Positions 8,460 to 15,891 of a DNA stretch of 64,000 nucleotides are shown here, piece after piece. A program made the translations under genes and the position numbers. The DNA is from Corynebacterium resistens DSM 45100. Lineage in GTDB: Bacteria; Actinomycetota; Actinomycetes; Mycobacteriales; Mycobacteriaceae. Under the pieces are notes generated by a model. It was not told the origin of the DNA. It saw only the letters and a list, made by a program, of their open reading frames with translations, and ran no database searches. The stretch is from assembly GCF_000177535.2 (NCBI RefSeq), contig NC_015673.1, positions 1,984,001 to 2,048,000 of the forward strand, read 5' to 3'. The number at the start of each line of letters is the position of its first letter. Within the stretch, counting starts at the first letter, position 1.

Positions 8460-9164
8460 ATGACAAATTACGATGCAAACAACCCTTTCGCCGGTGGCAA
8501 CCCACCACAGAACAACGATGGCTTCGGCCAGAACAACAATGGTTACGGCCAAGCCGACCAAGGCTACGGTCAGGCTGGCTCCGCCTATGGCCAGGGTGGT
8601 CACGATAACCAGGGATACGGCCAGCCGAACCAGGGCTACCAGGCATTCCCGAACGCGGAGCACCAAAACAACATCGGCATGCAGCAAGGCGGAATGCAGT
8701 ACCCAGGCGTGGGTTCACGCTTCGTCGCCTACTTCATCGACGGCGTTGTCAGCTCCATCGTCACGATGTTGATCTTCTTCCTGTTCTTCTACCGTGATTT
8801 CGCCGACGCTCTTGCCGCTGGTGACCAAGGCGCTACCACCAAGTACACCATCATCATCTCCCTAGTGACTTTGGTCATTTGGTACGCCTACCGCGTTCCA
8901 ATGGAAGCGAAGTTCGGTGGCAGCTTGGGCCGTATGGCAACTGGCACAAAGGTCGTTACTACCAACGGTCAGCCCGTTGATTTCGCTACCGCTGCAAAGC
9001 GCAATGCTTTCGTTTTGCTGGCCTCCGTCGCGAACATCGTTCCATTCATCGGCAGCCTGCTGGGCTTGGCCGTTTACATTGCAGTTGGTGTTACCATCGG
9101 CCAGTCACCCTACAAGCAGTCATTCACTGACAAGTTCGCCAACGCGATCGTCGTCCGCAAGTAA
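8460..9164 (+). CDS. RDD family membrane protein
   Basis: A 234-residue protein. Residues 1 to about 75 are low-complexity, rich in Gly, Gln, Asn and Tyr, with repeated GYGQ units. The rest is an RDD domain with three to four membrane helices, beginning GVGSRFVAYFIDGVVSSIV, where the R and the following D of FIDG mark the family, and a second helix preceded by GGSLGRMATGTKVV. Function of RDD proteins is mostly unknown; transport or membrane sensing has been proposed. The ATG at 8460 is chosen because the protein begins there with the low-complexity segment and a leaderless promoter fits. Actinobacterial RDD proteins often have such N-terminal tails. Confidence 0.88.
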   Translation: MTNYDANNPFAGGNPPQNNDGFGQNNNGYGQADQGYGQAGSAYGQGGHDNQGYGQPNQGYQAFPNAEHQNNIGMQQGGMQYPGVGSRFVAYFIDGVVSSIVTMLIFFLFFYRDFADALAAGDQGATTKYTIIISLVTLVIWYAYRVPMEAKFGGSLGRMATGTKVVTTNGQPVDFATAAKRNAFVLLASVANIVPFIGSLLGLAVYIAVGVTIGQSPYKQSFTDKFANAIVVRK

Positions 9165-9165
9165 T

Positions 9166-9189
9166 CGATCCACTGGCACCGTTGGATCG
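9166..9189 (+). terminator. hairpin after RDD gene
   Basis: CGATCCA and TGGATCG form a perfect 7-bp stem around a 10-base loop directly after the RDD stop codon. There is no T-run, so termination is only suggested. Confidence 0.35.
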
Positions 9190-9222
9190 TTCCTCGCCCC
9201 GCCCAATAAACCCCTATAGCCC

Positions 9223-10164
9223 ATGATCCAAGTTCTGACCGGCTTCGCCGTCGTGATTGCGATCATCGCCCTAGGGTTTGCGGTGGGGCGTTTTCGCGTC
9301 TTAGGCCCCAATGCGGTGTACACGCTCAACATGTTTGTGTTTTGGATTGCTCTTCCAGCAACCCTCATTCACTTCATGTCCAACACCAATGTTTCCGAAC
9401 TCTTCGGCGCCAACCTCGCGGTCGTTGCACTCAGCACACTGGCCGCGGGCGCTATTGGCTTTATTGGCTATCGGATCATCGCCCAGCGTGGCACCAGCGA
9501 CTCGTTGGTAGCAATGCTGGCATGTTCTTACTGCAATGGATCCAATCTCGGTATCCCCCTCGCCACGCATCTTCTGGATAACCCCTCCCTGACTTTGCCG
9601 GTCATCCTCTTTCAGGTGGGTTTCTACGGCCCGATTTCCGTACTTTTGCTGGATCTCAATTCCGGGCATCGCTCGCAAAGTCTCCTTCGCGACCTCACGC
9701 TCACCGTCGTGAAAAACCCGCTCATCATCGGTGCCGGCGTCGGTATAACACTTTCACTAGCCAAATCGCGCGTAGGTTTTGAGCTGCCGTCGGTCGCAGC
9801 GGAACCCATAGAAATCATCGCGAACGCCACGGTTGCCGTAGCCCTCATCGCTTTTGGAATGTCCATGGCGGAAGTGCGGGTGCTACAACGCGGTCACAGC
9901 CCCCGCCGCAGCGTGCTGGCTGCCTCGCTAGTCAAAACCGTCGTGCATCCCGCTATCGCTTTGGGGCTGGGGCTTTTTATTTTCGACGCCCACGGCGAAC
10001 TGCTCCTAGCCATGGCGTTACTTGCTGGGTTGCCAACGGGCCAGAACGTGTTCACCTATGCCCAAAGATTTGGGGTGAACAAGGTTCTGGCCCGTGATAC
10101 CGCGGTAATCTCCACGACGATGGCCATCCCGTGTATGGCCATCATCATGGTGTTGCTGAACTAG
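9223..10164 (+). CDS. AEC (auxin efflux carrier) family transporter
   Basis: A 313-residue membrane protein with about ten helices in two five-helix halves. The N-terminal half carries FWIALPATLIHFMSN and the motif ACSYCNGSNLGIPLA, with the NxGxPL signature of the AEC/BART superfamily; the C-terminal half repeats it as LLAGLPTGQNVFTYAQRFGV. Family members export or import small carboxylates such as malate or malonate; the substrate cannot be read here. It is convergent with the thiolase gene (27-base gap). The neighbouring leucine degradation cluster may hint at an organic acid, but that is inference. Confidence 0.88.
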   Translation: MIQVLTGFAVVIAIIALGFAVGRFRVLGPNAVYTLNMFVFWIALPATLIHFMSNTNVSELFGANLAVVALSTLAAGAIGFIGYRIIAQRGTSDSLVAMLACSYCNGSNLGIPLATHLLDNPSLTLPVILFQVGFYGPISVLLLDLNSGHRSQSLLRDLTLTVVKNPLIIGAGVGITLSLAKSRVGFELPSVAAEPIEIIANATVAVALIAFGMSMAEVRVLQRGHSPRRSVLAASLVKTVVHPAIALGLGLFIFDAHGELLLAMALLAGLPTGQNVFTYAQRFGVNKVLARDTAVISTTMAIPCMAIIMVLLN

Positions 10165-10191
10165 CTCCTGCGCACCAAATGTCGGTCACGT

Positions 10192-11388
10192 CTAGCGCCA
10201 CAGCAGCAGGGCATCACCCTGACCGCCACCACCACACAAGCTCACGCCAGCCTTGCCTCCATCACGGCGCTTCAGCTCATGGGCAGCGTGCACGACCAAG
10301 CGCGCTCCGGAGCAACCAATGGGGTGCCCGAGGGAAATGCCACCGCCGTGGATGTTGGTCTTGTCCAACGGGTAATCCAGATCCTTAATGGATTGCGCCA
10401 CCACAGCTGCGAATGCCTCATTGATCTCGAGGAAATCAAGATCCTCAACGCTCCAACCCGCCTTGTCCAAGGCAGCCTTCAGCGCCTGAGATGGCTGGGA
10501 GTGCAGCTGGGTATCCGGGCCCGCCGTCTCGCCGTGGGCGCCTACCGTCGCAAGAATTTCCAAACCGTTGGTCTCCGCATACTCGCGGGAGGTCAGCACA
10601 ACCGCTGCCGCACCATCGGAGATCTGGGAAGCCGAAGCAGCGGTGATCGTGCCTTCCTTGCGGAATGCCGGACGGAGCTTCGCTAGACCTTCTGCAGTGG
10701 TACCCGGGCGAATACCCTCGTCCTCACTCACGGTCACAGTTTCCTTGCGACCCTGAATCTCTACGGGGACGATTTCTTCCGCGAAAACGCCTTCCTTGGT
10801 GGCGGCCTCAGCGCGTTGATGGGACAGAGCAGCAATGTTGTCCTGCTCCTCCCGGGTGATGCCACGGGTGACATTGCCTTCGTCAGTCTCCAGCCCCATG
10901 GAGGAGTTCTCAATCGGGTCAGTCAGGCCGTCACGCTCCAGCGTGTCTTCCAACTTCAGGGCACCGAACCCCTTGCCTGCGCGCACTCCGCGCGCCACGT
11001 GGGGGGCATTGGTCATAGATTCCTGCCCGCCGGCCACAACCACCTCTGCCTCGCCAAGCTTGATCAGGCGCGCTCCGTTGATGACTGCGTTGAGGCCAGA
11101 CAGGCACACCTTGTTCAACGTAATGGCAGGAGTTTCCGCTGGGATCCCAGCTGCCACTGCAGCCTGCTTGGCCGGGTTCTGACCACTGCCGGCCTGCACA
11201 ACCTGACCCATGAACACGTAGTTCACCTTGTCAGCGGCAACCCCGGCGCGATCCAAAACAGCGCTGATGGTCAACGCACCTAGGTCCACAGCGGTCTTTG
11301 GGGCGAGTCCGCCCAGCATACGGCCCTGTGGGGTGCGGGCGGCACCAACGATCACCACGTCCTGCGGGGATTTCTTCAGTTCAGTCAT
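10192..11388 (-). CDS. acetyl-CoA C-acetyltransferase (thiolase)
   Basis: A 398-residue thiolase that cleaves acetoacetyl-CoA (or a 3-ketoacyl-CoA) to acetyl-CoA. The three catalytic motifs are intact: nucleophilic Cys in NKVCLSGLNAV, the LEINEAFAAV region, His in GGGISLGHPIGCSGARL, and the second Cys in VSLCGGGGQGDALLL. It is the last gene of the minus-strand acyl-CoA catabolic cluster, 76 bases after the acyl-CoA ligase. In the leucine route it would split acetoacetyl-CoA produced from acetoacetate. The gap before it contains a tandem 18-bp AT-rich repeat. Confidence 0.93.
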   Translation of the reverse strand: MTELKKSPQDVVIVGAARTPQGRMLGGLAPKTAVDLGALTISAVLDRAGVAADKVNYVFMGQVVQAGSGQNPAKQAAVAAGIPAETPAITLNKVCLSGLNAVINGARLIKLGEAEVVVAGGQESMTNAPHVARGVRAGKGFGALKLEDTLERDGLTDPIENSSMGLETDEGNVTRGITREEQDNIAALSHQRAEAATKEGVFAEEIVPVEIQGRKETVTVSEDEGIRPGTTAEGLAKLRPAFRKEGTITAASASQISDGAAAVVLTSREYAETNGLEILATVGAHGETAGPDTQLHSQPSQALKAALDKAGWSVEDLDFLEINEAFAAVVAQSIKDLDYPLDKTNIHGGGISLGHPIGCSGARLVVHAAHELKRRDGGKAGVSLCGGGGQGDALLLWR

Positions 11389-11400
11389 CGCACGACACCT

Positions 11401-11436
11401 TTCTTCATATTCTTATTTTTCTTCATATTTTTATTA
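11401..11436. repeat. tandem 18-bp AT-rich repeat
   Basis: Two near-identical copies of TTCTTCATATTCTTATTT lie side by side (second copy TTCTTCATATTTTTATTA) in the thiolase leader. They make an unusually T-rich (minus strand A-rich) tract before the ribosome binding site. Confidence 0.7.
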
Positions 11437-11464
11437 CTGGCTGCCAGCCTAGTGCTGAACGAGC

Positions 11465-13114
11465 CTAATTGGCGTACAACCCCAAAATTTCGATGGCTTT
11501 CTCGCGCATCTCGACCTTCCGGACCTTGCCCGATAGCGTCATGGGGTATTCCTCAACGAGGTGCACGTACCGGGGTACTTTGTGGCGAGCCAAGTGCCCT
11601 TCGCAGAATTCCCTCAGGGCTTCTACGGTCAAAGGTTTTGCCCCTGGATTCATGATGATCCAGGCCATCAATTCTTCACCGTATTTTTCGTCCGGAACGC
11701 CGATAATTTGGGCGTCAGAAATATCGGGGTGCGAGTATAGAAACTCCTCAATCTCGCGCGGGTACAGATTCTCACCACCTCGGATAACCATGTCCTTAAT
11801 GCGGCCGGTGATTTGCACATAGTCGCCGTCATCCATCAACCCCAAATCACCGGTGTGCATCCAGCCTTCCTTATCGATGGCTTCAGCGGTTTTTACCGGC
11901 ATATCCCAGTAGCCCTTCATCACGGAATAACCCCGCACGCAGATTTCGCCTTGCTCCCCGCGTGGCAGGATCTCGCCGGTATCCGGGTTGATGATCTTCA
12001 CTTCAATGTGTGGCCCCGGCCGTCCCACGGTCTCCACCCGTTTATCGAGGGGATCATCTGGCAGGGTCTGGATAGACACTGGGGATGTCTCGGTCATTCC
12101 ATAGCAAATCCCCACTTCTTCCATTCCGAGGATGTCTATGACTGCGCGCATGGTCTTCGTCGGGCAGCTGGTACCAGCCATGATGCCCGTGCGCAGCGTA
12201 GACAGATCCAGCTTGCCTTCCCCCAGTTCTTCCAGCTCCTGCAGCTCCGCGATGAACATCGTCGGCACGCCGTACAAGCTGGTGGCTTCACCATGATGCA
12301 CAGCTTCCAACGTAGCGCGAGGGCTAAAGACTGGTCCAGTAATGATCGTTGTCGCCCCATGGCTAAAGGCTGCGATATTGCCCATGACCATTCCGAAGCA
12401 GTGGAAGAACGGCACCGGAATAACCACGCGGTCCTGGTCGGTGTAGCGCAACCGCTCCCCCACCATGTAACCGTTATTCAGAATATTGCGGTGGGTCAGC
12501 GTCGCACCTTTTGCCAGCCCGGTGGTGCCGGAGGTGTATTGCAAATTGATCGCGTCATTGGGCTCCAATTCCTCGCGCACTGCATTGAGGTCGAGGATCG
12601 CGTGGTTCGATAGCTCGTTCCATCGCTCGGAACCGAAGTAGATAACCTCGCGATAGTTGTTATCGAATTCGTGCTCGGTCGCGCTCACCATCGCGCGGTA
12701 GTTCGAGTCCTTGAATCTTCCCGCCGAGAACAGCGCCTTGATGCCGGCCTGGTTCATCACGTAGTTCAGCTCGCGGCGACGGTAGCTGGGGTTGATGCAC
12801 ACCAGAATCGCGCCGATCTCCGCCGTGGCGTATTGCACAATCGGCCATTCCCACCGGTTGGGTGCCCAAATTCCAATCCGGTCACCCTTGCGGTACCCCG
12901 CGGCGTGCAGACCACTAGCCAGTCGCAGAACGCGCCGGTGAAACTCGGCGTAAGTTAGTCGCACATCGCCGTAAAGGTCCACAATTGCTTCGTTATCGGG
13001 GTATTTCGCCACCGTCCTAGCAAGGTTTTGCCCCAGTGTTTCCTCTAGCAGCGGAATAGTGGTATCACCTGCAGCAATGGAGAATTTTACATTCGCATCC
13101 GTGGCTGTAGTCAT
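11465..13114 (-). CDS. acyl-CoA ligase (AMP-binding family, FadD35-like)
   Basis: A 549-residue member of the ANL adenylating superfamily. The phosphate-binding loop is LQYTSGTTGLAKGATLTHRN, followed by CYGMTETSPVS, the ATP/hinge motif WMHTGDLGLMDDGDYVQITGR (T-G-D plus hinge), and the catalytic lysine region LSGKVRKVEMR. It activates a carboxylic acid with ATP and CoA. In the M. tuberculosis leucine cluster the corresponding gene is fadD35. Here it sits between the CitE-like lyase and thiolase genes, which would fit activation of acetoacetate or of a branched acid such as isovalerate; the substrate is inferred. Confidence 0.9.
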   Translation of the reverse strand: MTTATDANVKFSIAAGDTTIPLLEETLGQNLARTVAKYPDNEAIVDLYGDVRLTYAEFHRRVLRLASGLHAAGYRKGDRIGIWAPNRWEWPIVQYATAEIGAILVCINPSYRRRELNYVMNQAGIKALFSAGRFKDSNYRAMVSATEHEFDNNYREVIYFGSERWNELSNHAILDLNAVREELEPNDAINLQYTSGTTGLAKGATLTHRNILNNGYMVGERLRYTDQDRVVIPVPFFHCFGMVMGNIAAFSHGATTIITGPVFSPRATLEAVHHGEATSLYGVPTMFIAELQELEELGEGKLDLSTLRTGIMAGTSCPTKTMRAVIDILGMEEVGICYGMTETSPVSIQTLPDDPLDKRVETVGRPGPHIEVKIINPDTGEILPRGEQGEICVRGYSVMKGYWDMPVKTAEAIDKEGWMHTGDLGLMDDGDYVQITGRIKDMVIRGGENLYPREIEEFLYSHPDISDAQIIGVPDEKYGEELMAWIIMNPGAKPLTVEALREFCEGHLARHKVPRYVHLVEEYPMTLSGKVRKVEMREKAIEILGLYAN

Positions 13115-13158
13115 GGTTGTTTCCTAGGTCTTTCTGCTCGTTTCCAAAACTGGTGTTT

Positions 13159-14061
13159 CTAGGGGTTGGTTTCTTCTACCGACGCCGCCCTGGCTTCAAT
13201 GACCTCGGCTTGGCGTAGGAGTGGGGCATCAATCATCTGGCCGTCCACGGCGAAGGCTCCGGAATTGTTCTTCGCACCTTCGGTGACTTTCCGCGCCCAC
13301 GTTCGTTGTTCCTTGGTGGGGCGATAGGCTTCCCGGATGGCGGGGACAAGCCCGGGATGAATGGACACGGTTGCCACGAATCCGCTGGCAGCGGCATCGA
13401 AGGCTTCCGCGCGAGCACCTTCCACGTCACTTGTATCCGCGTGAATCGAATCAAGGGCGACTTTGCCGGCAGCCGCCGCATGGAGAAGTACCATCGTGCG
13501 CGTGTGACGTGGCACTTCGCGGTAACCTCCGGGGTTTCCGGAGATTCCGCCACCGGATGTGGGCTGCTCATCTACTCCATAACGAGAGCTGGTGCCTCCC
13601 AATGCAGCGGTAAGGTCTTCAGCACCCCAGAACAGTGCATCTACGTTGTCGTGCGAAGCGATCTCCCCAAGGTTTAAAACCCCCTTGGGAGTTTCAATGA
13701 GAGCGATGATGCGGATGTCGTCAGGTGTGGAGCCATCACATTCACTCAGTACTCGATCCACGTCGGCAGCGCTTTCCACCTTGGGCAACATGATGCGCCG
13801 AAATGCAGTGCGGCATACAGCCACAATGTCCAAGGGCATATCTGTGCTATCGGCTGGGTTGATTCGCACGATGGTTCTTTCGGGTGCGAGTTCTGCGTCT
13901 GCAATGTGCCCGCGAGCAGCTTCCCGGTTTTCCACGCGGCATCCGTCCTCGAGATCGAGGATCACCATGTCCGAGCGATCGGCGGCCTTCGTGAATCTTT
14001 CCGGCCGGTCTGCCGGCGCGAACAACAACGCAGGGCCCGCGGGAATCCATGAGGTGCTCAT
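13159..14061 (-). CDS. CitE-like HpcH/HpaI aldolase family CoA-ester lyase
   Basis: A 300-residue protein of the citrate lyase beta/HpcH family, a Mg-dependent TIM barrel. Metal and substrate residues are visible in VILDLEDGCRVENR, LPKVESAADVDR, ALIETPKGVLNLGE and LFWGAEDLTAALGG. The M. tuberculosis homologue Rv2498c in the same gene order acts as an HMG-CoA lyase and (R)-citramalyl-CoA lyase, so this one likely cleaves HMG-CoA to acetyl-CoA and acetoacetate. Its ATG overlaps the preceding MaoC stop by one base (TAATG), which indicates coupling. Confidence 0.88.
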   Translation of the reverse strand: MSTSWIPAGPALLFAPADRPERFTKAADRSDMVILDLEDGCRVENREAARGHIADAELAPERTIVRINPADSTDMPLDIVAVCRTAFRRIMLPKVESAADVDRVLSECDGSTPDDIRIIALIETPKGVLNLGEIASHDNVDALFWGAEDLTAALGGTSSRYGVDEQPTSGGGISGNPGGYREVPRHTRTMVLLHAAAAGKVALDSIHADTSDVEGARAEAFDAAASGFVATVSIHPGLVPAIREAYRPTKEQRTWARKVTEGAKNNSGAFAVDGQMIDAPLLRQAEVIEARAASVEETNP

Positions 14062-14558
14062 TAGGCTTCTGCTCCTTCATCTGCGGGACGGCATTGAATC
14101 ATCGTGGAGCGAATGGCCTCGCAAACAACGGTGCCGTCCTGGTTTCGACCAATGTGTTTGAGCTCCACGATCCCTTGATTCGGGCGGGATTTGCTTAGGC
14201 GTTTAGCCACGCACGTGGTTTCCGCATACAACGTGTCCCCGTGGAACATCGGGGCGGGAAACTTCACCTCTGTGAATCCCAGATTCGCCACGATGGTTCC
14301 CAAAGTCAGCTGGGAGACGCTGAGGCCCACCACCGCAGAGAGCGTGAACATCGAGTTCACGAGTCGCTCGCCTTTAAAGCCGGGTTGTTCTGCGGCCCAG
14401 GCGGCGTCGAGATGAAGGGGCTGCGTGTTCATAGTTTGGGTGGTGAATAAGGTGTTATCGGCCTCGGTGACAGTTCGGCCGGGGCGGTGCAGGTAGGTCA
14501 CGCCCTCTTCGAATTCCTCGAACCATAGGCCACGCTGCAGGATCTTCTTTTCCGTCAT
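14061..14558 (-). CDS. MaoC-like hot-dog hydratase, probable methylglutaconyl-CoA hydratase
   Basis: About 165 residues with a hot-dog fold. The hydratase motif is TMNTQPLHLDAAWA, with Asn44 and His49 in place of the usual D-x-N-P-x-H arrangement, followed by VNSMFTLSAVVGL and FPAPMFHGDTLYAETTC. The ATG at 14558 has a GAAGGA site before it; a longer start at 14585 is less likely. In M. tuberculosis Rv2499c occupies the same place in the leucine cluster, so hydration of 3-methylglutaconyl-CoA to HMG-CoA is the likely reaction. This is by position and family, not by direct residue proof. Confidence 0.86.
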   Translation of the reverse strand: MTEKKILQRGLWFEEFEEGVTYLHRPGRTVTEADNTLFTTQTMNTQPLHLDAAWAAEQPGFKGERLVNSMFTLSAVVGLSVSQLTLGTIVANLGFTEVKFPAPMFHGDTLYAETTCVAKRLSKSRPNQGIVELKHIGRNQDGTVVCEAIRSTMIQCRPADEGAEA

Positions 14559-14625
14559 CTTCTGGATTCCTTCTTCTCTCCGCATGTTTTCCTTGAATCT
14601 GCGTGTTGCTCAAGCACCGTCGCTT

Positions 14626-15771
14626 CTACAGCCCGAGGTGGCGAGCGATGAGCATCTGCTGGACTTCAGTGGTGCCCTCGCCGATCTCCAGAATCTTGGA
14701 ATCGCGGTAGTGGCGGGAAACGCGGTACTCGTTCATGAATCCGTAGCCACCGTGGATCTGGGTGGCATCGCGTGCGTTATCCATCGCTGCTTCGGAGCAG
14801 ATCATCTTGGCAATGGAGGCTTCCTTAGCACAATCTTGGCCAGCCACCATCTTCTCGGCAGCTGCATGCCATGCCTGACGAGCCGTCCATGCGCGGGCTT
14901 CCATCCGGGCGATCTTGAAAGAAATCGCCTGGTAGTCGCTGATGGGCTTGCCGAAGCTAGTGCGTTCCTTGGCGTAGCGCACGGATTCATCAACACACCC
15001 TTGGGCTGCGCCACAGGCCAGCGCGGCAATAGCGATACGGCCTTCTTCCAGAATGGACAGGAACTGGGCAAAGCCACGACCGCGCTCACCGACGAGGTTC
15101 TCTTCGGGTACGCGCACGTTGTTGAACGTCAGTGGGTGGGTATCGCTGGCGTTCCATCCGACCTTGTTGTACGCCGGCTCGGCCACGAATCCTTCGGTAC
15201 CGCTGGGCACGATGATCGCGGAGATCTCCTTTTTGCCGTTGTCTCGCTGGCCGGTGACCGCGGTGACGGTCACTAGTTTTGTGATATCCGTTCCGGAGTT
15301 CGTGATGAACTGCTTTGAACCGTTGATTACCCATTCGCCGTCTTCCAGCTTGGCGGTGGTCTTGGTTCCGCCGGCATCCGAGCCAGCTTCCGACTCCGTC
15401 AGACCGAATCCCGCCAGGGCCTTTCCTGCCACCAGATCCGGCAGCCACTTTTCCTTCTGATCTTGAGTACCGAAGCGGTAGATGGGCATGATGCCCAGCG
15501 AAACGCCTGCTTCCAGGGTGATCGCTACGGATTGGTCCACTCGGGCAAGTTCTTCCAGCGCCACGCACAGTGCCATGTAGTCGCCACCCATGCCACCGAA
15601 CTCTTCGCTGATGGGCAGGCCGAATAGCCCCATTTCGCCCATTTGTCGCACAACGTCGTAAGGGAAAGTGTGTTCGCGGTCGTGTTCGGCGGCCACGGGA
15701 TCCACCACATTGTTGGCGAAGTCCTCTACGCTCTTGCGCAGCTGCTCTAGTTCATCGCTCAAGATAGCCAT
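14626..15771 (-). CDS. acyl-CoA dehydrogenase, isovaleryl-CoA dehydrogenase-like (FadE19-like)
   Basis: A 381-residue FAD enzyme that oxidises an acyl-CoA to the 2-enoyl-CoA. Family motifs are GLPISEEFGGMGGDY, GFGLTESEAGSDAGGT for FAD/substrate binding, QFITNSGTDIT, and the C-terminal QIHGGYGFMNEYRVSRHYRD plus EGTTEVQQMLIARHLGL. Its place between the carboxylase subunits and the hydratase suggests isovaleryl-CoA as substrate. It is the third gene of the operon, separated from accA1 by 120 bases. Confidence 0.92.
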   Translation of the reverse strand: MAILSDELEQLRKSVEDFANNVVDPVAAEHDREHTFPYDVVRQMGEMGLFGLPISEEFGGMGGDYMALCVALEELARVDQSVAITLEAGVSLGIMPIYRFGTQDQKEKWLPDLVAGKALAGFGLTESEAGSDAGGTKTTAKLEDGEWVINGSKQFITNSGTDITKLVTVTAVTGQRDNGKKEISAIIVPSGTEGFVAEPAYNKVGWNASDTHPLTFNNVRVPEENLVGERGRGFAQFLSILEEGRIAIAALACGAAQGCVDESVRYAKERTSFGKPISDYQAISFKIARMEARAWTARQAWHAAAEKMVAGQDCAKEASIAKMICSEAAMDNARDATQIHGGYGFMNEYRVSRHYRDSKILEIGEGTTEVQQMLIARHLGL

Positions 15772-15891
15772 TGGTCTTCCTTTTCTATTCAGTCGGTTGC
15801 TGGGTTTGCTTGCTGTTGCCTTGTGTTTCGGATTTTCGTTTGCCGGGTTTGCCGGTTGTAGTCGTTTTGACCTGGGTGTAGCCGGGTGCTT

